Shown here: one piece after another, positions 1 through 11,189 of the stretch
Position numbering within the stretch: position 1 is the stretch's first letter
How the letters are laid out: each line of letters opens with the position of its first letter
DNA from: Pardosa pseudoannulata
Lineage: Eukaryota > Arthropoda > Arachnida > Araneae > Lycosidae
Length of the DNA stretch: 64,000 bases
NCBI GenBank assembly: GCA_032207245.1
Contig: CM063502.1
Location: forward strand, 133,935,073 to 133,999,072
Direction of reading: 5' to 3'
The notes under the pieces: generated by a model
Databases searched by the model: none
The model's input: only the letters and a program-made list of their open reading frames with translations
Told to the model about the DNA's origin: nothing
Made by a program: the position numbers and the translations under genes

Positions 1-513
1 TAGTTTTTGGGTGAAAATAACATCTCCCGCTGTTTTAGTGTTAATCGCAAAAATTTTATATTTTGAAGTATAAGAATTAAGATGAGCTAACATAGATGTC
101 AAATGAAGTTTCTTCGGTACTAGTTTTATACAGTATGATTCTTGATGTTTTGAAGAAACTATACTGAACTAATGCTTGAAATTAATTTTTCTCTACATTA
201 ATAATGATTACACATAACTTCAATATAAATACGTTTACTTGTCAAGTCAAAAATAATATGCCCTTTCCAAAGAAGATGGGAAACATCTTCTTTCACTAAG
301 CAATCTTTTTTAGATAAGCATTTCCACATTACATTAAAAAATGGGTATATATCTATTTAATGCGTAAAATCTGAAATATAACTGAATTTTTAAAGTCATA
401 TCTAAAAATTTCCAAATATAAGTGTTTGACATACAAAAATTTAGTTGTTAAAAAATGGAACTTTTGAGGTCAGTTTTATCAAAAAATGTGACAACTGTGA
501 TTAATTAAACTAA
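1..513. other. AT-rich stretch without gene
   Basis: I see no convincing open reading frame, RNA gene or repeat boundary here. The sequence is AT-rich with ordinary short homopolymers, and it ends at the Helitron insertion point. Confidence 0.5.
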
Positions 514-1337
514 TCCTTTGTATAGTATTAGCCTAAATTATCTTTCCGTCTGTCTACCCTCGAATTCATGAACGGCTGTAGATGGAATGAATAGAAGTAT
601 CCATATTGGATTCTTGATGAGTTAGGGTTAGCAACGCTCGAAATCCACCCCTTTCCACTTTTCTAGCATTTAATTCCATTATTTAAAGCCCTATTTTCCC
701 CGGTTAAGAGTAGGCGATTAAATTTATCAATTTGTCACATAAGAAATAGATAAAAATAACATTTTTTTCTAGCATTATGACGTCATTTCTTTGACCATCT
801 CATTTAATCATTTCTTATTTTAAATTATTTAAATATCGTCTGCATTATTTTCATATGTTTTTTCACTGCACTTAGATATGATGTAAATAATTTTCTTTTA
901 TATTTGGCTTAAATAATAGATTAGGTACATATGTAATAATTTTAAATGTAATCATCGATTATTTTTGTTGCAATGAAAATTTTATCGCAGGTATTAACAA
1001 CAAACTCTATCTACCTCCAGGGTGTAGTGGAAATGATAGTTTCATTCATTTACTTCCATTAATTACTGTGGCAAACAAAAAAAAAATCTAACTATTATTT
1101 CGACGTAGCTACGAAAACTTTGAATTATCTTCCTAAATGAATTCAACGTGATTCTACACTGCATTCACAGTATCGGGAGACTTTAGAGGAGTATGAAGGT
1201 AAACAAATTATTGAGCGTGTACCAGATAATTCTCAGCCAAAAAAATAAACCATTTTTTATCTGCCTTATAAGGTACTTTACAATTCTAAAAAATTAAAAA
1301 TTTTTCTGATCCCGTCATATGACGGGCTATATGCTAG
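514..1337 (+). mobile_element. Non-autonomous Helitron, copy 1
   Basis: The 824-bp element starts with TC directly after an A and ends with CTAG directly before a T, as expected for Helitrons, which insert between A and T without a target duplication. A perfect 16-bp palindrome at 1311-1326 (CCCGTCATATGACGGG) lies 7 bases before the terminal CTAG and is the classic subterminal hairpin. A second copy at 19593-20402 matches over its length, including the TC start and the hairpin. There is no Rep/helicase reading frame, so it would depend on an autonomous relative. Family assignment follows the termini; mobility is inference. Confidence 0.85.
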
Positions 1338-1463
1338 TGTAAGTATAAGGGATTAAATCTGAAAAAAAAAAAAAACTGACTCACTAACATGCCTGTGAAT
1401 CTGTGCAAATTGGACAAATACTTTATTTATAGATGTAAAATTTTATTAACCTAATATATTATA

Positions 1464-2268
1464 CAGTCTGTATCGGTTATATGGTCAGCTAAGAGGTCCA
1501 GAAAAATCAGACCATATAAGCAGGGTGACCATATATGCGGAACAATACCACCCTATTGTGCATATACCATGCCTTTTTAATCCATAACAGAAGAACCTTA
1601 TCCACATTCTCATAAGGTGAGAAGCGCTGACGTTTTCTTTCTTGATCACCGATTTCAACACTTGAGGATCAAGTTTGGCTGCTAAAATGTTGTTTAATGT
1701 TGTTCGGGTAATCGAATTCGCTTTGGCGAAAGTAGCAGTTAAAAGATTAGATTTTAAAAAATTTTTAATCAGTTCCTTTTTGGCAACAAATGATAAATTC
1801 TTTCTTTTCGAAGCCGTAATTAAAAAATGAACGTTCTTATTCGTGACGTATGATCCAAATGCAACAAAATTATCCTTTACTTGTTTCGTCACAATTTCAA
1901 CTTGATCAGGGAGAGATAGCTTCAACCAATAAACAGACGGATGTCCATCTCTTCTCAGGGGGCAAGAGAACGGAGAGAGGTGATGTCTACACAAACATGA
2001 AAGGGGGAAAGGGAGGGAAATATAGGCTTGAATTCAGCTCTTATCCGATTTCGTACTGACTTCTTAAAAAAAGCGAAAAGAAAAAGAAACCAAAAACTTG
2101 TTGAAAACATGAAACTGATCATATAACCGGTAACAAGAAAAAGAAAATGACTGTATAAGCGGTGCACTTTAACACATGTTCCCTATTAAGTTAGACGGGA
2201 CTTTAGAAAACTGACCATATAAGTGGGGTGACCGTATAAGCGGGTGACCATATAGCCGATACTGACTG
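1464..2268. mobile_element. Tigger/pogo-like MITE with TA target duplication
   Basis: An 805-bp element flanked by TA on both sides (1462-1463 and 2269-2270). Its ends are inverted repeats of about 24 bp that start CAGTC and share the core TATATGGTCA, with two mismatches. Subterminal copies of the GACCATATAAGC motif recur at both ends, at 1509-1532 and 2213-2251. TA duplication, CAGT termini and the enclosed CENP-B-like remnant all point to the pogo/Tigger branch of Tc1/mariner elements. Confidence 0.8.
1485..1994 (-). pseudogene. Remnant N-terminal CENP-B-type DNA-binding domain of a Tigger transposase
   Basis: The 169-codon minus-strand frame inside the MITE contains a stretch starting SKRKNLSF and running to TRTTLNNILA. 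This resembles the N-terminal helix-turn-helix of CENP-B/Tigger transposases: a basic lead, a helix, then an S/T-R-x-T-L-x-x-I-L recognition helix. No DDE catalytic domain follows, and the frame runs into the terminal repeat, so this is an internally deleted copy rather than a working gene. The similarity is judged by eye; a profile search with the Pfam CENP-B N-terminal HTH model would settle it. Confidence 0.5.
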
Positions 2269-2679
2269 TATTAACATAATTTATTAAATCTGCATCTGCC
2301 ACATTTGACCGCCTTCCATCTCTTCCATCTTCTCTATCTTTAGAACGGCGAAACTAAGTTTTTATAATTTCTTCTATTTACTTTTTAGTGCTATCTGGGC
2401 GAGTCTGGCACTTGTTATTGGAAAGAGGGGAAAAAAAGGAATTGAATAAAAATGTAGATGTTCCAGTAATAATTAAAGTTCATCGCAGCCCTACTTATTG
2501 AAATTATGTGAAAAGATAAAAATGGGGTCAAAATTTAAATTGTTTCAAACAAAAATTTGTAAACAAATTCTGAAAATGGAGAAATTCCTACACACAATCG
2601 CTCCTGGATAACATTGTAACTGTCAACTGCCTCAAATTTATCAAATTTAATGCTTAGATGCAAATAATAAAGAAAAAGG

Positions 2680-3154
2680 GAAAGCATTTATAAAATTCTC
2701 TTCTTTCAAATTTCTCTTACTTTAAGAAAATAATTTTTAAAAGAACATTGAAATTTAAACTAATTTGTAAATTTAAAATATTTTACCTTTCATTTCAAGT
2801 AAATTTGTTGGTCCTAGTTTGGAAAAAATTTTATTCTCAAGCTGTATAATATTACATAAAATTATCAAACATTACTTTTAAGGCAGCTTTTTACCTGACA
2901 TATTCATCTGCTTTGGCTCTATGTTAACCTTGCAAGTAAAGATTTCTTTAAAACAAGTAATAGTACGGATGGAGCAATTCAATATGGTTATATAAAAAGC
3001 ATCCTGGAGGTAAATAATATGCACTTATTCACACACAAAGAGAGACATAATAAAAAATAAAAATAAAATTACACATTATCGCTTTAGACAGGCAGGTCTT
3101 CCCTAAGGAATATTTTCCGTTTTTACCTGTCCAATTAAATCTGGAGCAGACCAT
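2680..3154. repeat. Duplicated block, unit A
   Basis: This block of about 475 bp, from the GGAAAGCATTTATAAAATTC motif to GGAGCAGACCAT, reappears at 3309-4025. The two copies differ by point changes and by a 221-bp insertion in the second. No coding potential was recognised. Confidence 0.8.
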
Positions 3155-3308
3155 CATGGCCATAACTAGAGCCTGGAAAAGGTGGCATCTGCCACGGGCG
3201 CATCAGTCTTAGGGGCACCGAACCATGGAGAAAATGGGGTCCGAAAGAGAACGATAAGCCCTGAGTAGAAATAAGGAAAAGTTGAAGAATAGTTTTTGTT
3301 ATAAAATC
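3155..3308 (+). mobile_element. Fragment of hAT-like element (left end)
   Basis: The sequence begins CATGGCCATAACTAGAG and continues through GTGGCATCTGCCACGGGCGC, matching the left part of the elements at 44869-45876 and 55291-55980. The right end is missing; it stops where duplicated unit B begins. It lies exactly between the two duplicated units. Confidence 0.65.
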
Positions 3309-4025
3309 CAGGAAAGCATTTATAAAATTCTCTGCAAAACAACGGCTTTCAAATTTCTCTTACTTTAGAAATTTTTTTAAAGAACATTAAAATTTAAACT
3401 AATTTGTAAGTTTAAAATATTTAACCTTTTTCTAAAAAAACTCCTCGGCGCAACAGCCTCTAGGGGGCCGGGCCTACGGTGCCAATCTCCGTTTCCGAGA
3501 CCAAGAACTCTGGGGTGCGAAGCATATGTTCCGGTTAGGTGGTCAACCTTACGCGGAACCCCCAGTGTTTAGTTCTCAAGCATGCTTGATCCTCAGTTTG
3601 TCTACCCACTGAAGGGATGAAAGGCTGAGTCAACCTTGCCCAGTCTGGGGATATTTTACCTTTCATTTCAAGTAAATTTCTTGGGTCCTAGTTTGAAAAA
3701 ATTTTATTCTCAAGGTGTAAAATATTACACAAAATTATCAAACATTGCTTTTAAGGCAGCTCTTTACCTGACATATTGAACTGCTCTAGCTCTATGTTAA
3801 CTTTGCACATAAAGATTTCTTTAAAACAAGTAATTGTAACAATGGAGGAATTCAATATGGCATGTAAAAAGCATCCTGGAGGTAAATAATATGCACTTAT
3901 TCACACACAAAGAGAGAAATAATAAAAATAAAAATTAAATTACATATTATCACTTTAGACAGGCAGGTCTTCCCTAAGGCATATTTTCTGTTTTTACCTG
4001 TCGAATTAATTTTAGAGCAGACCAT
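3309..4025. repeat. Duplicated block, unit B
   Basis: Second copy of the block at 2680-3154. It is interrupted at 3430-3650 by an insertion absent from unit A. The flanking sequence matches unit A closely on both sides, which dates the insertion after the duplication. Confidence 0.8.
3430..3650. mobile_element. 221-bp GC-rich retroposon-like insertion with target duplication
   Basis: Compared with unit A, 221 bp of distinctly GC-richer DNA has been inserted. It is bounded by near-identical 13-bp direct repeats, ATATTTAACCTTT (3417-3429) and ATATTTTACCTTT (3651-3663), while unit A has a single copy at the same spot. Direct repeats of this length fit target-primed retroposition. There is no clear poly(A) tail and no convincing pol III box, so I cannot name the family. 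Orientation is uncertain. Confidence 0.65.
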
Positions 4026-5881
4026 GCTTTTAAACATTCGCCCCAATATCCTTCGAGTTGTTTCTTTCAAACAGTATCCTCAAATGAATGCAAAATACTA
4101 ATCTAATAAAAATTAACTAATTAATAGCAAGAAAAGATTTGATATCTCTCTTTAAATAAATAAATCTAAAATTAAAATTTAAATAATCTAAAATTAAAAT
4201 TTAATAATCTAAAATTAAAATTTTTACCAAATTAACACTATCCACATTGGACTGTCAGCTTTCCACTAAATTTATATCCACCGTTTTGCACGTGAAAGAA
4301 GGCATGACTAAAACTGCTGGAGGAGAACTATCCTTCGTTCCCAATATTCGTAATTCTTCATTCATATCTCCTAATTTTATAATTTTCCGAAGGATGACTT
4401 TTCGGAAGCCTATTTAAAAATTACATAAAATATCATTAGAGATACTTTTGTGTCTTATACTTTATATAATCCTGTGCTTTTAATCAGTAACGAGTAATTA
4501 AGAATTAATTTCTTCCCCAGAAATAGAAGTTTTATAGGATATTCCATAGTATATGAAAGTAAATCAAAAATTATATTAAACTGTTAGCTTAATAAAGTAC
4601 TGGTGAATCCATGGATTAAGCAATAAATTATGAAACTATGTAATCCACTATTGTATCCCATTGTTTGCCAAAAAGTAATTTTAAATTAAAAAATAAGAAT
4701 ATATACGAGATTGTTCTTGCTTTAAGTTTTTAATTTCTTCCAGGATTTTGCCACAGAGGTTTTCGCAACTGCATGCTCATCCAGATTTAGCAACATCAAT
4801 TCCTATGAGTTGCAAATATTATGTATTAAGCTGTACTTATTGTGTCTATCTATATAAATGTTTATATTTATTAGAGTACTAATGAACCTATTTTATATAA
4901 AAAATAATCTTTATGAAATCTCATGACTATTTCACTCTTGTCTAAAACTAAAGCAAAATAATTTTTCCTTTGTGCAACTACATAAAATCTGAATAGTAAA
5001 AAATTTACAATAATTTAAAATTTCTTATGGCAGAAAACATACCAACAAGTTTGAGGGCTATTTACAAAATGGGACTTCCAAGTATTTCTTCTGATATAAC
5101 TGTAGATGAATAGTTATCTAAATTTACCTCTGGTATTTGTCCTTGTTCTAAAGGTTTGAAGTTTTTATTACCAAGAGTATTAATATTTGATTTTATTTTA
5201 GGTTTAGATAAGTACATTAATATTTCTTCCTATTTTTAGCCCCTGTGTAGTGTAAAAACTATATGTAAGTCGCCTGCCAAGTTTACTATATAATAAGTCT
5301 TAATTTAATAATCTAAATATTATGTTTTAATTTTAAGCAACTAACTTGTGATATGTTGCCAAGTAAAAAGGATTAAGAATGAAATAAATAAAAAGATATA
5401 ATCAACATTTCTCTATAAACATAATAACCTACCAACAGTTTGGTCAATTGAATTGTCCAAATCCTTATCCATGTTTACTGTGGAAAATAAAAGAATATTA
5501 TTTAGCTACAATTTTCCCCCCCAAAAAATGATAACTATTTCATTAACCATGCAAACTTGTAATATGTTACTACCAAAAGTTGAATAAATGGGATAATATT
5601 TCTTTTACAATTGCTTAGAAGATAAAAACTTACTTTGGGAGTGCTGGCAGGTAGATTAAAAAATGGCACAGAACTCTTATTCAAATCTTTTTGTTTTCTC
5701 AGATTTAATAGGAAAAAAAGTAGGTAGGTAGAGTTACAGAAATGCTTTGTCTTTATTTTGTGAGAATATATAAAGAAGGTCAATAACCCCAACAATACTT
5801 TATCCCTAGGAATCAAATTGGTTCTCTGCGTCTCTGGTCAAGTCCCAAATTATACAGATTTTTCATTGAACATAATAAATA
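4026..5881. other. AT-rich stretch without recognised gene
   Basis: Only short, low-complexity reading frames are present, including a 93-codon minus frame at 5535-5816 with no recognisable motif. Around 4160-4225 there are short tandem copies of an AATCTAAAATTAAAATTT motif. I see no promoter, RNA gene or transposon end. Confidence 0.45.
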
Positions 5882-7070
5882 CGAGGGTCACTCTGAAATT
5901 TTTGAGATACAACTAGGTTTTTAAAGTTATACTTACAAAATTTTAGGTGTGTTCAAAGTAGTCTCCTTCAGCATCAATGCACTTTTGTAGACGAATTTTC
6001 CACAGATTAAATGCCTCAAGCCATTCATTTCTTGGAATAGATAAAAAAATACATTTATAGCCGCATCATTTCTTCTGAATGAAAGTGACGTCCACTTAAG
6101 TTCTATTTTAGATCAAAGAATAAAGGCTCACATAGCTAGATCAGGTGAATATGGCGGATGTTCTATCACTTTAATTCGTTCTTGTTTAAGAAATTCAACT
6201 GTTAATCTGGTTGTATGAGAAGATGCATTGTCGTGGTGAAGTATTAGTCCCCTAACATTCACTTCTCTTAGAATTTGTGGAAGACATTTAGTGGTATACC
6301 AGTTTACAGTTTACTGTCTTCTGTCCTTCCAACTTGAGGGCTTTGACCAATTCCGTACTTTTGAAGAAAGCGGCATACATCACTTTTTTTCAGTGCGCGT
6401 TGTCTTTTCATCTTCAAAGAATCCGCATCATAAGAAATGATGCGGTGGCCACCATCATTTAACAATTTAAGAGTTTCTTTACTGATTCTGGCACGCTCCC
6501 CTTTTTGGTGCTCAATTAGATTATAGAGAACCTAACAGCTAACTACTTTTTTCATATGTAATTCTTTATTAATAATTTTTTGTTTGACTGCGGATCCAAT
6601 GTTAAGTCCCTTCTAAATAATTTGATAGGGTAATATAATAATTTACAGCGATTATAATACACTAACATTTTTCGTATGGCAGACACATTATCCGGGATTA
6701 TTACCGAAGGGGGCCTTCCTGTGTGTTTTGCATCCTGAAGAAAATTGCAACCTCTGCTAAATTCTTTAAACCATCTGAATAGAGTAGCACGAGCTAGAGA
6801 TTCATCACCAAATGCCAACTGCAATCGTTGAAAGCTTTTTTCTTGATTTAATCCTGCTTTAAAATCGTAGAAAATCATAGCGCGAAAATGTTCTCGCGTC
6901 AACTCCATTTTCTCTTCTTTTTAAAATTTATTCTCTGCTTAACAAGTAGAAGGAAGTCAGTAAAAAATCGTCTACTGTGTTAAAATACTTTGTATTTTAA
7001 AATTAAACCGTTATTTTTATTTTGTAAATTCTCGTCTGAGCTTATCTCTAAAATTTCAGAGTCACCCTCG
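5882..7070 (-). mobile_element. Mariner element, decayed
   Basis: The 1189-bp element has inverted terminal repeats of about 28 bp (CGAGGGTSACTCTGAAATTT) and is flanked by TA (5880-5881 and 7071-7072). Size and TA duplication are typical of mariner. The transposase runs on the minus strand, inward from the high-coordinate end, and is broken (see the next entry). Confidence 0.92.
5945..6908 (-). pseudogene. Mariner transposase pseudogene
   Basis: The first 118 codons (6908 to 6552) start MELTREHFRAM and contain the mariner paired HTH region, with RATLFRWFKEF and the linker SGRPP-like TGRPPSV. After a frame break the catalytic part is readable in other frames: LHHDNASSH near 6230 carries the second catalytic Asp, and HPPYSPDLA near 6160 precedes the expected third Asp, where the frame is broken by a stop and the PCDFF-type motif is lost. 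About 345 codons would be normal for the family. Several frameshifts and stops make it inactive. It copied its element by cut-and-paste when intact. Confidence 0.88.
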
Positions 7071-7072
7071 TA

Positions 7073-7983
7073 ACTAAGCCTCAGAAGGAAAAGTAAATTG
7101 TCTTACACACTTATCTGTCAGTAATGAGGGGCCATCTTAATAACTATCACCTAGTTCATGTAACCTTTTGCTCATACCAATGAAGTTGTATACTAGTTTT
7201 TCGCTTCTTTTCTTTCCCCAATTTTTTTGCTTGGGCCTCAGATTCAGTTTTCAGATGGAAAGTATTCTCTGAATCAGGCAACTACTTTTTTGCATCTGCA
7301 TAATTTTATACATTATAATAAAAGAACATTTTACCCACATAAGATGATATGAATGCGTTAAAACTTTTTGGCATCCATACTTGAAAATTTAACATGCTAA
7401 ATGCATCTGTAAAATATTGAGTCAAAAACTACAAAATGGCAAATTTTAAGTGTTTATCTTACATGCAAAGAAAGGTAAAGAAATGTAACATTTTATTCAA
7501 TTTTAAACAAAATGATACACTAAATTTATGGAACTTATAATGCGTTAAAAATATGCGAGATTACTTTTGGAAACATACATTTTATACTAGGGAATTTTAA
7601 ACATTATTTAAAAATTGAAATAAATAGGTTTGATAAAGAAAAGGGAAGACTGGAGCCACCTTAGTATGAGCTGTGCACATGCGAGGGAGGTGTTATGTGA
7701 CCCCAAGACCTCCCTCCTCTCTCAAGAGTGATCCCTTAAATCCACGATTAAAGCTAATGCCAATTATTATTTTTCCATTTTATCTGGATTTTTCAATTAA
7801 GTGCGACATGCCAGGTGCATCTGTACCAATACAGAAAAAATACACTTAAATATAAGGAGAATGATCTTGAACTACAAAATAAATATAAATGTAAAGCAAG
7901 TATCTTGAAATTCAGACACACAAAACAAATATAAAACCCATAAACCAACTTATAAGTCTTTAATATTTTGGTGCTATATAGCA
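7073..7983. other. No recognised gene
   Basis: AT-rich DNA with two short frames of low complexity. It may include the 3' flank of the decayed transposon that begins at 7984, but I could not find that element's terminus. Confidence 0.4.
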
Positions 7984-8190
7984 CTCACTCCCAGTCCTTT
8001 TCTTATGTCAGGTTCTGAATCAGGATTTGTAATTTGTTTATGGAGTTTCGGTCTTGTAGATGCAGGCCACCAGCAGACATTATCACTAATTAACCAATTG
8101 CTGGGCACCACTTCTACAGTCTATTCACTTAAAAACTCCACAATAGAAAAACCTGGCATGTATTTTGAAGATGTTTCACAGAAAAGATGT
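7984..8190 (-). pseudogene. Remnant of a transposon-associated accessory protein (DUF4806-type N terminus)
   Basis: On the minus strand a frame from about 8178 to 7984 contains MPGFSIVEFLSE, an in-frame stop, then TVEVVPSNWL and CWWPASTRPK. This pattern (F-x-VVEF, a variable loop, VEVVPSxWL, then C-x-WPP) is how many short arthropod and cnidarian proteins with a DUF4806 domain begin; they are often found next to transposases. It lies just downstream of, and in the same direction as, the decayed transposase ending at 8308, so both may belong to one element. Family recall is from memory and needs a profile search. Confidence 0.45.
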
Positions 8191-8307
8191 TATTAATTGA
8201 ATCATAAAAAAATTATCAAAAACTTTTGAATGTTTATTACTAGCCCATCAATGGGCGCTGTCAATAACAACTAAAGTAAATTCACCTTAAGCAAAACATT
8301 CATTAAA

Positions 8308-9300
8308 CTAAAAATGACTGTGTATTAGTGGAATGCAAATACAAGAATTTTCAAAAGTCAAAAGTAAATATTTATACAAAATATCTTTCTGGTAGAATGA
8401 TACAAGCTCAGTTGATAAGCCCGAAACACGTAATAAGTTTAATTTAGAGCTATCACATGGATTAGAAAAGAAACACTCATAATTTTTGAACAAGTTGCAC
8501 AAAGCTTTGTTTTTACCTAATTCATTTACAATAATACATTTCCCTTTTTGTTAAGTAACAATTATCATTATTTTTAGCGCTTAAAGACACTTTTAAAGGG
8601 TTGTAGTTACAAGTTACATAAGGATCCATTTCAGAAACCTGATTATACACTTGCTGAAAACGTTTATTCTTACTCTTCAACAATTTTTTTAATATTTTGC
8701 AAAAAAGATTAAAAATAACATGAACTAAAATTATGAAGCTGCCCAAAATGTTCAACATCATCGTATAAATGTATTTAAGAATGAACATTATATACACGAG
8801 ACTTGTTGGAATAAAACTGAGACATTAACCTGACAAATTCTTCTAACATTTTTTGTGCAGCATTATTGAAATCTGTCACACATTTATAATCTCCTTCAAG
8901 AATATGTAAAGCACAGTGTAGCAGTAGAAAATGTTCATAGATGTACTGTGGGAGTATATTTCTCAATACTACAGGGTCAAGATAAAACAAAAAAAAAAAA
9001 CATATTCTGTGACCAATATTTGATATCACGCATCTCTCTTGGTTCACGTACAAATTCTGAGGTAATGCAATGTATAGTTTGTATTATTGAATTTGACAGT
9101 GCTGTTACTTTAAAAGAATTAAGCCTTACCTCTAAGAGCCTTGTTAACCATAAATTTAGCAATTTACGCATGACACACAATAATTGTCAGATGCATGTAA
9201 TCCAACGGCACTTGAGAAATTAATCCTAATTGCAGTGAATTAAGAGGGGATATAGAAACTTGACGATCATCAGCATACTTAAAATTTTGAAAATCACTGT
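8308..9300 (-). pseudogene. TNP2/CACTA-like transposase remnant, C-terminal part
   Basis: Read on the minus strand with frameshifts, the order is PLDYMHL (about 9205), VMRKLLNLWL, SEFVREPREM, then LRNILPQYIYEHFLLLHCAL, VYNVHS (about 8780), KILKKLLKSKN with RFQQVYNQVSE, and a tail ending CIPLIHSHF near 8310. This series matches the conserved C-terminal half of a large family of arthropod and Hydra transposase-domain proteins that I take to be TNP2/EnSpm-like. At least three frame breaks are present. The N-terminal half continues at 11103-11187 and 12033-12840, separated by two inserted elements. Confidence 0.65.
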
Positions 9301-9649
9301 CAATGAGGAATTTGCACATGTGGGGGATTCAAACAACTTAGTATTTTTCTGATAATTCCAGACTTGTAGCTTCCAAAAATGTTCTCAAAAATGTAAAAAA
9401 CTGGGTCCATCATTTTAAAAATTAATTTTAAAGTTAAGCGAAAATCACGTGACATCAAAACGCTCCGTGATAGGTTGTGACGTCATCTTTCACGATATCC
9501 AATATTTTCTTATTGCTTGTAACCGCGCACTATTTTCGATTTTGTTTGTGAAAGTTCTTGAAATTTTCTAGCTTCAAAATTAATTTTTATTTAAACATGA
9601 AGGTTTATTTTATCGATCTCGATAGCTTAACTATCTCAATTTGTTATAA

Positions 9650-9783
9650 ATGTCTCTTCTACTTGGATTTACCAAAGGACAGTCGGACAACCTCTCAAAA
9701 TTGACATGATGTCAATGTTTTCGTTCTTGGGAAAAAAAACCGAATTTTATGGGAGCAGAAATACGGGGAATTATAACCCAAAG
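9650..9783 (+). pseudogene. Second transposon exon (MSLL-type), copy A
   Basis: The frame begins MSLLLGFTKGQSDN and meets a stop after about 19 codons. The exon ends at a conserved donor (CCAAAG|GTATGT). Copies B and D carry the same exon without that early stop, so this copy is damaged. It points toward the interior of the element, opposite to the THAP exon. I do not recognise the protein. Confidence 0.5.
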
Positions 9784-9984
9784 GTATGTAAAATCATTTA
9801 TATATTTATCCAATTTTACTTAACATGCATTAATATTTTATTCATGCTAATCACACCTTTTCTGTTTGTAGACATAGACAAGTCAAATAAATATACATAT
9901 ATCATATACACACATTTGTAGTAACATCGCTTTTTATAAATAGTGATGGATGTAATATTAAAATAAAAATTAGAAGAGGTATTT

Positions 9985-10063
9985 ATTGTGAGACCGGTCT
10001 CATTAGCTCTCGTGTTGCAAAAAGTAGACCGTAGCACTCCAAAGCCAAATCAAAACCAAACCA
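9985..10063 (+). mobile_element. Partial SINE-1 inside THAP copy A
   Basis: The 3' part of the tRNA-derived SINE (TCTCATTAGCTCTCGTG to the CAAAACCAAACC tail) sits inside the transposon. The same fragment with the same junctions occurs in copy D at 42518-42599 and is absent from copy B. It was therefore carried along when a subfamily of the transposon spread. Confidence 0.75.
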
Positions 10064-10617
10064 ATTCTTAGATATTTTAAATTTGATGAAAAGAAATTTA
10101 AAATCTCTAAAAGGCTTTACTTATTTATACACTTTAAATAGCAATAAATTTTTTATTTCCTTTAATATTAATGTTAAATTAAAAAAATGTATGAAGTTTC
10201 TGAAATTAAATTTAATTTTCAAAGTAATATCACTATTAAATATTTTAAAAATATTATACTTTTTTTCAAATTAGTCATCAATTTAATCGAAAAATATCAC
10301 TGTGAATTGATACACTTAAGAAAGTATGCATCTCTGAAGAAAATATTTATAATACCTTGAAAATATATAACCTTCCACTCGCCCGAATTATTTATTATAT
10401 AATTATATGATTTAAATATTTATATGTTTTACGATATTTATATGCTTTATCAAACATCTATTGTACTGGAACTCTGTGATAATACTCGAAAATTAGCAGT
10501 TTTAAAAGTTAAATAGCACTGGTTAATCAACAGTCCTTTTAAAGGTATAGACGTATTTTTATATACTTTAATTGTTCTAAATTAGTAATATTTAAACAAC
10601 AGCAAGCATTTACTTAC

Positions 10618-10816
10618 CGAAAAATGGTCTTCACAAACCCATAGAGATGATTTATGTGATAATTTGGGGTTTAAAATCTCATCCCTTTTCATCGCATTTG
10701 TCCAGATTTTACATGTATGTGGATCTTTGGGAAAGCTGAGAAATATCTTCTCATTGCAACTAGTTGTTGTATTTTTACAGAGTGGTATTTATAATATGAT
10801 TTTCAATGCCAGACAT
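10618..10816 (-). pseudogene. THAP-domain exon, copy A (damaged)
   Basis: Starts ATGTCTGGCATT at 10816 and ends at a strong splice donor (TTTTTCG|GTAAGT). Compared with the 210-nt exon in copy D it is 11 nt shorter because of a small deletion near its start, which removes part of the first zinc ligand pair and shifts the frame. The later sequence VCEDHF is still readable in the proper frame. THAP domains are zinc-dependent DNA-binding modules shared by P-element transposases and host factors. Confidence 0.7.
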
Positions 10817-11102
10817 AATAAAAAGTTTTTCTATTATATGCGATACTTTACACAGAAAAAAATTTAAAAGTCGCTTTTAACATGTAAACATCATAGGCGA
10901 CCGGTATTTTCGTGAACGATGAAGTCAGAAGCTCGGCGGAGGAAAAGTATCGTTTTTGAGAGACGTTAAAGAGTCTGCTATAAAACCCATTAGAAATCCC
11001 TAATTAGACCCCGAAATGAAAGAAAAATACGTACTGTTCTGCTTACTTTTTTGTCTTTTATTGTTTAAAATTAAAGTATTGTTAAAATGAAAATTCCTTA
11101 TT

Positions 11103-11187
11103 CGTTTAAGAGCATTTTGTCTTGGAAAAATACCTTCCACTATTCCAACACACTTTTCAGAACTAAAATAAGAATTGTGACCTTTAA
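11103..11187 (-). pseudogene. TNP2/CACTA-like transposase remnant, central fragment
   Basis: On the minus strand this short piece reads KGHNSYFSSEKC then GIFPRQNALKR. In the family this corresponds to the KGHTGYxxCEKC zinc-ligand region and the following xFPxxNAxLRT motif. It is in the right order to join the fragment ending ADAPARSFIKC at 12033 on one side and the fragment beginning DSDFQNF at about 9300 on the other, with a Tigger and a THAP element inserted at the two junctions. Confidence 0.65.
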
Positions 11188-11189
11188 TA

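Larger units (their letters stand above)
9302..11102 (-). mobile_element. THAP-bearing DNA transposon, copy A
   Basis: This 1801-bp element starts AATGAGGAATTTGCAC and ends with the inverted form of AATAAGGAATTTTC. It has close relatives at 30521-31382, 35697-38232 and 41470-43285. Oriented with its THAP exon forward it lies on the minus strand. The THAP exon is at 10618-10816 (minus) and a second, convergent exon is at 9650-9783 (plus). It inserted into the decayed TNP2-like transposase. I could not identify a target duplication, so P-type (8 bp) versus Kolobok-type (TTAA) assignment stays open. Confidence 0.75.

Noticed and set aside
8948..9223. 91-codon plus frame opposite the TNP2-like remnant
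   Set aside because: Shadow of the minus-strand transposase, whose motifs are recognisable.
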